From Colias croceus (Eukaryota; Arthropoda; Insecta; Lepidoptera; Pieridae): a DNA stretch of 64,000 nucleotides. The position numbers and the translations under genes were made by a program. The notes beneath the pieces were generated by a model, which worked only from the letters and a program-made list of their open reading frames with translations, made no database searches and was not told where the DNA came from. Positions 14,301-24,796 of the stretch are shown here, piece after piece (position 1 is the first letter of the stretch; every line of letters begins with the position of its first letter). The stretch lies in assembly GCF_905220415.1 (NCBI RefSeq), contig NC_059549.1, forward strand, positions 7,068,001-7,132,000, in the 5' to 3' direction.

Positions 14301-16832
14301 TACATATAGGTTGTTTGCAAAGAAATAACTGATGCCTTGGTCACAGGTGTGGTGCAGTGATTAGCTAAAGAAAGATCTGGGTTCCCCATATTATGTATGA
14401 AAAAAAACGTACCTAGAGATATTTGTCTGCACAGAATTGAATTTTATGAAAATATATAAGGTTCTTTATCTTTAATATAAAAGATATTATTTATAAAAGA
14501 AAAAGAACCTATACTTTTTACATATAAAAAATAATGAACAACTGATATTTTTGAAAGTTGAGTAATGTCAGGATAGAATGCAACGAATAGTTTTGATTCT
14601 GATTGCTTTTGTTCGCAACAGAAGTTCACCTTTATTTGTCTGCACTGCAGACTAGTGGAAACTTAAACCGTAATGCGGAAACTTTGTTAAATTAAAAATG
14701 TAAGCTTAGAATACCGCCTCAATGTTTTGCACGAAAATAATTTTTAAATGAGTTTTCAGACTAAGTGAAGCACTCGCATTAATACACTTTACAACGTTGC
14801 ACTATTTTACGAGCGGAAAATTCATGAACATGCATTATTAGTAGATACATAGCTTAAGTTACGTTAGTAAGTTTGAACACACTAATACTCAATGGGTATC
14901 TTTGTCTTATAACGCCATTTAAACTAAAGCCAAAATCTTTATTTATCACCGCTAGGGTCCGCCCCGGCTTCGCCCGTGGTACATGTTTACGTTTTCTCTA
15001 CATAAGAACCATCCTCGTACTTCAAGGAATATAATAAAAAAAGAATTATCGAAATCGGTTCAGCCGTTCTCGAGTTATGCGCTTACCAACACTTTTGCGA
15101 TTCATTTTTATATATAAAGAAGATAATAGAATAGCGTACTACGTACCTATATATTTAACGGGAAGTTTAGAAATAATTCGATACATTTCCTTTCGTCGCA
15201 AATATTCGTTGACCTCATGTTTCATTTTAAACACGGTGACAGATACGGATGGCACGTCTTCATCATCAATATGCGAAGTCAAAGATTGGACTACCCGAGA
15301 CACCATATCACGATCTACATACAAATATATTTCTATTAGAGCAGTATTTTTTTCTTGCTAAAAGATTAAACAAGGCTGTACAAATTGAGTACTTATGCTT
15401 CTATTGGAAGTCTGTAGGCTGAAAGAAAATATAAAATTATACTGAAAAAATAATGATGAATTTGCTCTCTCGATCCTTTGAGTATTATTCTCTTATTGAC
15501 CTAATTCAAAAATACACGGTATTTTGTAATGAAACGCCTCTTCAATAAATATTTGACTTTTGTATATATGTATATGAAATAATAAATATTAAATTATTCG
15601 GTAACATAGTCTGTTAGTGGTACCACAGAATAATAACTAGTAGCTAGCTTCTGGTACCTATACTTGTCTGCCAACAATATTTTCGTAAAGAATAAGGGTC
15701 CTCCTTATCCAAATCCTTATCATTTTTATACTTTTTATATACTAAAATAAAATAATTGCAAAATCTAAAGATTAGAAAGAATGATGATCAATAATTTGAT
15801 AAAACTTTTTAATAGGTTACTGTCTCTTATTACGATTGATGTGACGATGACGATGATATATAGGGAGTTATGGCCAAGACAAAAAATGCTTTACATTGTT
15901 GAACAACGCCTATCTGCGAAGTTTCAGCAAGAAATGATTGGTAATCGTAACGTAGTATCGCCCTCATAGAGGAGGAAAAAGATTTCTTTTCAGATATTCA
16001 ATGATATTTGGAAGTTTATTATAAACCAGCGCGAAGATATGTTCAATCTGTCAAATAAAGTAACAAAAACTAACTTAGTGTATTATCGTGTAGCATGATT
16101 ACAGATTTCCAATTAAATGCCCTTTCAGTTCTTAGATCCAGGATCATTTGAGGTACTTCTTCCCCAGGTTCTGTATACGTGACTGTAATCGCCAAGTCTG
16201 AAGGCAGTCGAGGACAGTCCACTTCTGTAAGTGCGAACAGCAGTAACTGTTCCGCTTTTGTCCGCTTAAATAGTGACCAAGTGTCTTCACAGGAAGCTAC
16301 ACTAAACACTGCTAGAAAACCTGTGAAATTTTAATTAATTTTATAATAAGTATTTTGATAAAGGTATACTTATCTACTATAGGTTTAGCAATATCGGTAA
16401 CTCAACTGTTTAGACAACTTGGCAGTTTATAAATTGACCGTAAATTAATTGCACAATTTCTAATTCTGCTGATTACCTACGACAACGTTTTGAAAAATAA
16501 TAAAACACTTACCTTTTTTCAGATTAATTGCGGTCCAAGAGTAATAATGGACTAAAACACCACCATGTTTCAGCTCAACTCTCGCTAACTCTTTTATGTA
16601 ATCCTTTAATTCATCCAATATTGGCTGATATTTATCTTGTAGAAATTGATGATCCAATACTACAGCTATTAACGACAAAATGTTAAATTTAATTTTAACT
16701 ATAACGCAAAAAAGCAGAAAAAATAAAAATTATCAATAATTTACCTATGGACGCGTTGGCAGTTATGAGGGAGGGAAAATCGTCCGAAGTAACATGACCA
16801 AATAAACATAAAACTATAATCCATACTTGCAT
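5305..16832 (-). CDS. IR93a: Ionotropic receptor co-receptor IR93a, 19 exons, 868 aa
   Basis: Variant ionotropic glutamate receptor. In insects IR93a acts with IR25a in dendrites of thermo- and hygrosensory neurons (known for the family). Exons read here, 5' to 3': 16832-16745, 16665-16513, 16320-16075, 15314-15147, 14240-14023, 13796-13629, 12784-12623, 12398-12294, 12088-11982, 11626-11566, 11320-11218, 10170-10064, 9234-9072, 8624-8407, 8201-8117, 6945-6829, 6688-6610, 6454-6294, 5402-5305. They sum to 2607 nt, 868 codons plus TGA, and all phases agree. Signal peptide residues 1-16 (MQVWIIVLCLFGHVTS); long N-terminal domain with VSDEEWEAIRP; S1 from about residue 437 (NPPWTILQANASG); M1 about 563-581; pore and M2 about 600-655 (GGMYLPRADSGRLVVGTWW, TTYSGNLVAFLTF); S2 includes ADSPYLPVINKE and KWLSAYLPKRDRCW; M3 about 828-850; tail ends VVIKPYVE. 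A poly(A) signal (AATAAA on the minus strand) lies at 5282-5277. Start is the first ATG before the signal peptide. Confidence 0.93.
9753..9823. repeat. Perfect 22-bp stem hairpin in an IR93a intron
   Basis: Positions 9763-9784 are the exact reverse complement of 9792-9813, with a 7-base loop (GCATATT). Pairing continues outwards with a small bulge (TCATAT on the left, ATATGA on the right). It lies in the intron between IR93a exons 12 and 13. It could be a short foldback MITE or a microRNA-like precursor. The sequence alone does not decide. Confidence 0.75.
14952..15130 (+). repeat. Dispersed repeat (family 1, copy a)
   Basis: About 180 bp starting CTAGGGTCCGCCCCGGCTTC, containing GAAATCGGTTCAGCCGTTCT, and ending in TTTATATATAAAGAAGATAA. 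A reverse-complement copy lies at 53740-53912. The copy ends only about 16 bases from the donor-side edge of IR93a exon 4. I assign no transposon class; similar units are common in Lepidoptera. Confidence 0.8.
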
Positions 16833-18718
16833 CTTATGATACCACTTGCCTGTAACACCTCACTGAACATATTAAAGGCGTCATAATTCGGGAGGCCAGC
16901 TGCGTCTTGATTAAGAATTCTATTTATTAATAAAGGTTATGAAAACTGAAACACATCCGAATTAAATTCCAAATGTTCATTTCGGTTCCTTGTTAACGCT
17001 TAATGTGTATTCGATCAGAATAATGGGCATCGAGTACTTTTTTCGAGCCGTACACGTTACTGAAGTACAGGATGTATAAAAAATATACCTAGGTCTACGC
17101 ATTGAGCTATTATTACTACGTAGTAGTGTAATAGGGGCTACGTAATTTTATTAACCCAATTCAAATAAAGAAGGAGGTTCTCAATTCGGCCAGTCATTTT
17201 TGTTTAATAATTAATCTTTATAATATAATTTTAAATTTTAAACGCGAAAACCGAACCGCTTCTTGTACAAATAAGTAATAATGAATCACAATCATGACCC
17301 TTCGTCCTTATTATTAGAATTTTCCGCGGAATTTGGATTCCTTTGTTACCTTGTTACAAAAAGACAAAAAAATAAATCATCGAAATGAATCACCTTTGAA
17401 ATATTTTCAATATGAGGCGTTTTTTAAGTCCATTTGAAACATAATTTTTATATCAAAGTGTACCTAATAAAATATGTGGTATTATTTAATTTAAGTCACA
17501 AAAAAAGAAACACTCCTAAGATAGGTTTATAAATGAAATATCTTAAAGGTCGAAAGATAGGCACCCATTAAAGATGTAAGACAATTACAGACATAGCGTG
17601 TTCCTTGATTGCTTGAAGCTTCGTTAATTTTTGTATCATTTACACGTCATTTTTGATACACAATTACTTTGTCAAAGCTGTAACCTTGCTGTAACAGTAT
17701 GATTTCGGATTCCGTACACTATAATATTATCATTATATTATTATGTAGTAATATTCGTATACTTACTTATTATTTCAGGATTTTTTTTTGTATAAGTGAT
17801 CACTTCACTAGCAAGTAGCATACCTTAAACAAAGTCACATCCAGCTATTTTTCTGAACCTGAGTAATATTTATCCCGAGATCTTTAAAACATCGGATTTT
17901 GATGCGATTTTTTTAATAGATAGAGTGCATCTCGAGGAAGGTTTTAGTTTATAATATTAATTATTATTATGTTAACATTAAGACAAATCGGTTGCCTTTT
18001 TAGTGCCCCCTCTTAACGGACAAACCTTGGAAAAACTCACCAATAGTCAGACTCACCCATGAGTACAACAAGGCACAAGCTCACTGGTATCTCCCAAGAC
18101 ATAGACATCTTCAGTAAATCTCACACGTTTCAAATCGTTTAATTTAGCCAATGATAAAAGTTTCTATTTTCCTTTATTACATGTAACCAACCTGTATAAT
18201 TTTATTGTAGTGATTAATTTTAGTAAATTTTAATATAGGTAATTATTGTAATTGAATAAAATTTGCAATTTTAATATGAACGAATGTAATTTTGAATTTG
18301 TTATTATTTTAATACTTTTTTTGGTTTACCTATATAGGTAATTAATGTTATTAAATCTTTTTAATTTTTTTATACCTATCTAAGCCTAATATTTTTAATA
18401 AATTGACGAATTGTAATTTTAATTAACATTTTGAATGCTGTAATTTCCATTAATTAGAGGTGCAGAAGTACATATGTACTTGGATAAGATGTAACGAATG
18501 TAATCCTCAAATCCGTAAGTCCTCTGTCGGAAATTCTTAAATAAATAAATAAATAAATAGTACTCCTAGAGTGAATTTTTTGTTAAATTTCTGAAAGAAC
18601 AGCAATTTTGCAGCACATTTGAAACGATTCATAATCTTCACTCCGGCGCGTACCTATGTAGGTAGGTACTCGAATGAAGAAATATTAATAGAAATGTGGG
18701 TATGTCAGTGAAATCTAA
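16833..18718. other. Gene-free interval upstream of IR93a
   Basis: About 1.9 kb of AT-rich DNA upstream of the IR93a start; it should include that gene's promoter, but no single element stands out. A (TAAA)n run at about 18538-18558 on the + strand resembles the tail of a non-LTR retrotransposon 3' end. The body before it has no readable protein. Confidence 0.4.
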
Positions 18719-19071
18719 GGGCCAATTTTTCAATCCTTGGTTAAAATTAATTATCCGTCCATTAGTGTTACACGAACATTTTAAAATGTCACCTGTAAAC
18801 TGTCATATACGGACAATTAGAATATATTTTTAAGGGCTGATTTTTCAATCCTTTGTTAAAACTTATTCATCGAATAATGTATTAAACTACCATTTCAAAA
18901 ATATATTCCAATTGTCCGTATTTGACAGTTTACAGGTGACATTTTAAAAAGTTCGTGTAATACTTTATTGGACGGATAAATTTAAAACCAAGGATTGAAA
19001 AATCGGCCCTAAATGGTTTAATACGTTATTCAATGAATAAGTTTTAAACAAGGATTGAAAAAACAGCCCTA
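18719..19071. repeat. Interlocked palindromic MITE pair (A-B-A'-B')
   Basis: Arm A (about 18719-18832) begins GGGCCAATTTTTCAATCCTT and is the inverted partner of A' (about 18898-19012). Arm B (about 18835-18890), beginning GGGCTGATTTTTCAATCCTT, pairs with B' (about 19016-19071). The order is A, B, A', B', so the two inverted repeats overlap rather than nest. All four outer edges share the terminal motif GGGCYNATTTTTCAATCC, which marks them as one terminal-inverted-repeat family without coding capacity. Confidence 0.8.
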
Positions 19072-19194
19072 AGTACGATTCAGTCTTAGGATTCAGTGCT
19101 TTCTGAAACCAGATAATAGAATGCCGCGGCCGGTTTGAAAAGAATCTTAAACTCAAACCGGCATTCTCGGAGTATAATCCACTACTTAATGTAA

Positions 19195-20519
19195 ATAAAT
19201 AAATAAATAAATAAAGCTTTATTTTGTCCATAAGATATAGTTGCAGTTTCAGTTACAATTTAAGTACAATATTAGAACAGTTTAGATACCAATCAAGATA
19301 ATACAGTTAAATAAAGTTAATTTAAGTACTAGGTAGGTTTCTATATGGACCCCGTACGGGTAAAAGCCTCCCCCAAAGAATGCCACTTGTCCCTGTCTTG
19401 GGCTAAGCTTAGCCAATTTCCGCCAGCGACTGCTACTATTTCGTCAGCCCATCGGGCCCTTGGTCGACCCCTTGTCCTGGTGCCTCTTGGCCCCGACCAT
19501 TTCACTGACCTGAGGGTCCATCTGTTGTCTTTGTAACGAGCCAAGTGACCCGCCCACTTCCATTTACCCTTCAGTGAAAAACCTAAGGCATCACGTACTT
19601 TTGTTTTTTTCCGAATGTCGGTGTTCCTTATTCTATCTTTAAGTCTGATGCCTAGGCAGCTTCTTTCCATTCTTCTTTGGGAAGTCTGGATTTTATATCT
19701 AGTTTTGTGGTCGAAGGTCCATGTTGGGCACCCATAAGTGAGGCAGGGCAGTAGTGCTGTGTCCATGACTATTTTTTTAGTTGCTAGCGGAAGTTGCGAT
19801 TTAAGAATCTCTTTAAAGCTCCAGAACTTGCTCCACGTAATCGCCACTCTTCGGTTTACTTCTTCAAAATTTCTTTCCTTATTAAAAGAAATCTGTTTGC
19901 CTAGGTATATATATTTATTTACGTACTCGAGAGGGGAATCTAGTAAGATGGGTGTAACAGTGTGGTTAGTCATTATTTTTGTTTTATCGAGATTAATTTC
20001 CAATCCAATATTTTTGCTAGCCTGGTTAAGTTCATTGATCATCTTACTTAGGTGGTGAGGGTTTTCCGCAAACAATATTATATCGTCGGCAAATCTAAGA
20101 TGACTAAGCATGTTTCCATTCATATTAATGCCTCGATTGGACCACGGTAATTTTTCTAATACGTGTTGTAAGACGGCTATGAATAATTTAGGCGAAATTG
20201 GGTCCCCTTGACGGACACCTCTCTTTACCTTGAATGATTCGCCTACTCTATCTAGCTTGACTCTACTTGTAATGTTATTGTAAATTTGTTTTAGTATATT
20301 AATATATTTTACATTTATTTTTAGTGCTTTCAGTGATTCCCAAATGCTTTCGTGTGAAATTGTGTCGAAAGCTTTTTTGTATCGAACAAGCTGGGTTCAG
20401 AAGTGGTTTCAGCACATTGGACCATATCCAAGTAGTGGACCAGGTGATTGAGAAATTCTCAGAATTTAATAAGCCCTTGTACCTAGCCTTCGTAGACTAC
20501 AAAAAAAAAAGCTTTCGAC
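19195..20519 (-). mobile_element. RTE-like LINE fragment, 5' part inverted
   Basis: Non-LTR retrotransposon relic. Reading on the minus strand from about 20380 to 19341 gives the second half of a reverse transcriptase: KAFDTISHESIW, RGVRQGDPISP, then the catalytic LRFADDIILFA, followed by the usual C-terminal GKWKWAGHLAR and RGRPRARWADE stretches. The frame is open throughout. The 3' end carries (TTTA)n near 19195-19210, a simple-repeat tail. Immediately upstream, 20378-20519 encodes the preceding RT block on the opposite strand (EQAGFRSGFSTLDHIQ, then LAFVDYKK, with an enlarged A-run before the KAFD codons). The KAFD codons occur at both edges of the switch. Everything 5' of this, including the endonuclease, is missing. 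Confidence 0.85.
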
Positions 20520-20919
20520 TTAATGTAAGTGATAATGATTTTAGTAAATTTAAATAAGATAAGGTTTTTTTTTAATTATGAAAACGACCAGACTATCGAC
20601 CGTAAATACCAAGAAGGTAAATACAATACCTATATAGAACCGATTACGCTCTTACGTAAAACCACCGTAAAACGATTCTTTTCTGACGTATTTGACATCT
20701 GACACCTCGTCTGACACCGTAACTTGACAGATGACACTATGCAGTTGACGTTGACGAATGACGACGGACGACCAAATACCGCAATTACCAATGTTTTCAA
20801 TATTGCTTAGGTACCTGAATAATTATTTGTAGTTTTATTTTATTTTTATAGAATAAATTTTATATATATAGAATTCCCGTTCTTATTTTTGTTTTTTCAT
20901 GTATTGTTATTATTTTAAA
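20520..20919. other. ALG13 upstream region
   Basis: About 400 bp between the LINE and the ALG13 start. The part from about 20640 to 20800 is GC-richer and contains repeated TGACA/TGACG words. It is the likely promoter and 5' UTR of ALG13. No TATA box is obvious at a sensible distance. Confidence 0.35.
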
Positions 20920-21426
20920 ATGCAATATTATGAAAAATGTTTTATTACAGTCGGTACAACTCGTTTCGATTTACTTTGCCAACAAGTAATGTCTACAAAT
21001 GTTTTACAAGCTTTAAAGAAAATCGGATGCAAAACAATAGTGTTTCAAATAGGTAAAAGTGACGTGGAGCCTGGCGATTATGAACTTGAAGGTATAAAAC
21101 TGTATTTGTATAGATTTAAAGATTCTATAAAAGATGATATTCGGAACTCAGATTTTGTTATCAGCCATGCTGGGGCTGGGAGTTGCTTAGAGGTTTTAAG
21201 CGCAAATAAGCCACTATTGGTTGTTGTGAATGAAGATCTTATGGACAATCATCAATTAGAGTTAGCAGAGCAGCTACAGATAGATGGACATTTATATTAT
21301 TGCACCTGTGATACATTACAGTGTACTGTGGAAGAAGTAGATTTCAGTGCTCTTGCTCCATTCCCTAAAGCAGATCCAGAACCTTTTTTTAAAGCCTTGG
21401 ACTCTGTATTTCGTGTTGAAACTTAA
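20920..21426 (+). CDS. Alg13: UDP-GlcNAc transferase subunit ALG13 homolog
   Basis: Catalytic subunit of the ER enzyme that, with membrane anchor ALG14, adds the second GlcNAc to dolichol-PP-GlcNAc in N-glycan precursor synthesis (family knowledge). One uninterrupted exon gives 168 aa from the ATG at 20920. An in-frame ATG at 20899 would add seven residues (MYCYYFK), but the shorter start puts CFITVGTTRFD where the family's N-terminal ITVGTT usually sits and matches the ~165-aa length of the short animal form. The diagnostic UDP-sugar-binding segment SHAGAGSCLEVL and the following DNHQLELAEQL are present. No tudor or OTU extension follows. AATAAA lies at 21501. It is convergent with the TMED gene downstream. 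Confidence 0.92.
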   Translation: MQYYEKCFITVGTTRFDLLCQQVMSTNVLQALKKIGCKTIVFQIGKSDVEPGDYELEGIKLYLYRFKDSIKDDIRNSDFVISHAGAGSCLEVLSANKPLLVVVNEDLMDNHQLELAEQLQIDGHLYYCTCDTLQCTVEEVDFSALAPFPKADPEPFFKALDSVFRVET

Positions 21427-22089
21427 ATGTTTATTTATTTATTTGATTACACAACCAACTACATTCATCAGTTGCAATATGCAATATTTGTTTACTTACT
21501 AATAAATTGCTTATTTTTATATGAAATACATGTTAGTATGTAAGTTTTTAAAATAGAATTAAAAGCAATAATGTTGAGATTATGATTTATTATTTCATAT
21601 AACAAGAAAAATATAATATCATGATTTGAGCTCAACCTAAGAATTAACTGGCTTTATTAATAGTATGTTATTAATGAATGTATTATATTATTATACATAG
21701 TAATAATAATTGAAAAAAAAATATTCCAAAACCAATAGAGATGCCATGGGAAAGGCATTGACAGAATTAATAATTCCATTTTAGGTTAGCCTATCAAGGT
21801 GGAATAGAGCCTTGAGCTCTTTCATTTGTTATACCTTGCTCACGATCATGAATAATTTCCCAATAAATCAGGATGTCTGATATACAATGGCCATTCATAG
21901 CTTCTTTCTACTGGATTCCTTCACACATTTGTTTAAAATTGGTTCAAAATAAACACAAAATAACTTAATTTGATTTTATTAGAAATATGCAGATTCTTAC
22001 AAAATTGAAATTACTCAGGCAAACAATAATAATTTAGTAATTACAAAATAAGTTGACAATTTTATAGTATAGCTATTTTATTATTATAT
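21427..22089. other. Convergent 3' ends of ALG13 and TMED
   Basis: AT-rich sequence shared by the 3' UTRs of two convergent genes. AATAAA for ALG13 is at 21501-21506; minus-strand AATAAA signals for the TMED gene are at 22082-22077 and 21980-21975. Nothing else is visible. Confidence 0.5.
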
Positions 22090-23446
22090 TTACACTAGTT
22101 TCTTAGCCTCGAAGAAGCTCTTAAGATGCCTCATTTGCCAGTATCCTATTGCCACTAGAACACCAGTTTGAAGTAGACTCCACCAGAGAACCCTTTGATT
22201 TGTGCTCTCTGATGTTTGACGGAATCTTTCCTCACGATGCTGTAAAGCAATGTAACATTAATCACTATGCAAAAATCTATACTTATGTTATCTACATGTT
22301 GTGTGCAAAAGAACAGGGTATTTTATGTTTTGATATTAAGTCAAATATCACAAAAGACTTAAAGAGTAATTTTTTTTTTGACAAAAGAATTAATTTACTC
22401 TTGTATTTTTCTACTTTCTCTATAATAATGCCTTACTGAAATATTTAAGTAAACATATATATCTAATCACCTATACATTAAGTAAATCAATTACTGAAGT
22501 ATGATGTATGGTATGATGCAAATTCATATATAATCCAGACATCATTTTTGATTTGAAAACATTGCAACACTAAAAGCTAACAAATATTCCAACATAATTT
22601 CTGACTTACTCTTTGATAGCTCTGCTCCTTTGTAATTTGGTGAACCTGATCTAACAACTGCCTGATTCTCAATTGTAATTCTGTGAGTTTGTCCTTTTGG
22701 GCAACATTCGCATAGTCCACTGCATGCTCACCAACTTGAATATCAAGGTGCACCTAAAAGCAAATGTTTTTTAATTTTAAATCAATATTTATATCAGAAT
22801 TTATTAACTTTAGTACTAACACTATTTTACTATTGTGAGTTTGTGACTTGTAGTTCACTTAATTAACACAAATGTTTTGTTTAATCAAGTGTATAATTTG
22901 ATTAAGTTTTGAGTGTGTTCTTATTTCAAGTCAAACACATGTCTTAAACATTACAATATGGTGTACTTTAAAGTGTGATAAAAAATCAGTATTAAAGTAA
23001 AATATTATAGAGCTCACCCTCAATTGTGATCCACTGAACCATGATGTGCTGTTAGAATACATACAAATAACATGTTCACCAGGTGTAGTAGATGTAAACG
23101 AAATCATACCCTCCGAGGAATACACCCGAGACAAAATTACTCTATCATTGGGATCCCGAACTTCTACATGCATGCCAATTCCAGGTGATGACGGCATGAA
23201 ACCACCCGACCGTGGGTCATATAGCTCGACCTTGTAGTTCACTGAAACGAATAGCAATTTATACTTCAGGTTCCTATATAACAAATATCCTGGAAACAAC
23301 CAGAACAAAATATTACCAAGAACTGTAGTGTCGTCCGGTATTTCTTCTATGAAACATTTTCGTTCTCCTTCTGCTATGTGAAAGTACAAGCCCCAACTGG
23401 CATCCAGTAATAAAAGAAACGACAATACAGAAATATTAAACAACAT
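22090..23446 (-). CDS. eca: p24 family cargo receptor, eclair/TMED4-9 type
   Basis: Type I membrane protein of COPI/COPII vesicles cycling between ER and Golgi. Four exons: 23446-23317, 23241-23018, 22753-22610 and 22239-22090, 648 nt, giving 215 aa plus stop; all phases agree. Signal peptide about residues 1-19 (MLFNISVLSFLLLLDASWG) leads directly to the mature start LYFHIAEGERKCFIEEIPDD, typical of this p24 subfamily. A GOLD domain follows (paired Cys at about 29 and 105, HVICMYSNSTSWF), then a coiled-coil stalk (about 119-170) and a transmembrane helix at about 183-203. The tail ends KKLV, a dilysine COPI retrieval signal. Length is normal. The gene is separated from the relics upstream by about 350 bp. 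Confidence 0.94.
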
Positions 23447-23804
23447 TTTAGATCACGCTTTTTATTATCGGCGAATATCGACACAAAATTTTATGACACC
23501 GCAAGACACACGTCATCTGAAAATGTCAATTCAAAAGTGTCATTTTTTCAATATTTTTGTATGGAGATTGCACTATGACCATTGACTTGTCACAAGAAAA
23601 TATAACCTTGAATGACGTCAGTGTTGTTTTTTGTCTCTTTCTGTGGGTGACCACACTGGTTTGTATATTCAGGATTTTTCGAAATAGAAAAAACTAAAAA
23701 TCATGGTCTATAAATAATAACGACATATATTTTTAACAGTATTAATTATATTATAATATTACTGGCCATACTTTATAGGTACATACAATTTTAATTGGTA
23801 TAGA

Positions 23805-24089
23805 ATGATAGTTTTAAATAACTCTTGGCTACAAAGCCTGGATATGAACCGATATATAGCATTAACATCCTTTGTAAATAGAGGAAAGTTGTGTTTTGCA
23901 TCAGATGCTGTTTACCAAATTGTAAGCTACTCAGATCTTCTTTTTAAACGCGTTGCTTCGACGGGTCAATTTCAAGCCAAAATCATCAAAGAAAAACTGT
24001 TTATAATAAACGCCTTGCACAAATTTCAGCTAACTTTACAAAGTTTATTTTTCAAAAGGTATTTTTTTCTGGGTCGTAATCCTCAGTAA
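23805..24089 (+). pseudogene. Possible P-element-type transposase C-terminal relic
   Basis: A + strand open stretch of 94 codons contains NRYIALTSFVNRGKLCFASD followed by AVYQIVSYSDLLFKRV. The RG-L-x-x-x-SD-x-V pattern followed by an amphipathic helix resembles the C-terminal RNase-H-associated part of P-type (THAP) transposases. No catalytic residues or full-length frame are present, so this would be a remnant. The identification rests on one motif and may be wrong. Confidence 0.3.
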
Positions 24090-24529
24090 TTTTACCCTTG
24101 ATGGGCACATATATTTCTTTATATTTTACTTTTTGGAAAGCTGAAATACCTAAAACAAAAAATATGAGGTAAGTTAAAAAAGTATAAATTTCAATGTAAA
24201 AACGAACAATCTTATAACTACATGTGAGTGCAATACCGATGTCGAGTGTTGTTTCATGTGTTCTAAATTTCATCATAATATTGTTATTACAATATAGGTA
24301 TATTCTCTTCACTATCCATAAAAACTCGTCATCATGGTTACCTTACTTGTTAAATTTGTTTATTGAAAACTTGTTGAAAAATGATAAAGTATTAGGAAAA
24401 TAACAAATTTTACATGACTGCTTTCTAAAATGATGCAAAATTTTACAATTTTTGCCATTGAAATTATTCTAAACAGGTAAATGCAGGAGTATAATTGAGG
24501 AATATTGTAAATAACGTAAATATACACTT

Positions 24530-24596
24530 GCCTGTGAAATTCTATGCCAGAATTTGGTGTCCAAACACTTCTGCAATTTTTCACAATACAATACAT
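24530..24596 (-). other. THAP-like zinc-finger start, single exon fragment
   Basis: A minus-strand frame opens with MYCIVKNCRSVWTPN and ends SGIEFHR at a consensus GC-type donor (CAG|GCAAGT). The C-x2-4-C and following F-H-R pattern is how THAP zinc fingers begin. The remaining zinc ligands were not found downstream: a candidate acceptor at about 24140 gives SFPKSKI and then a stop. It may be an old fragment or chance. Confidence 0.25.
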
Positions 24597-24796
24597 TATT
24601 TATATTCGGAAAAATACGCAACAATATTAACTTAATTATTCGAAGCGACGCAATTTTTTTGACACTTATGCCATATTGTCAAAGTGAGAGTTGCTACAAT
24701 TTTATTATGGTAACTACCCATTGTAACTACCCATAATCAGGGAGTATCGCTTTTTAATAATTGGTCCAGATACTTATTTTATTTAGCATAAATAAT

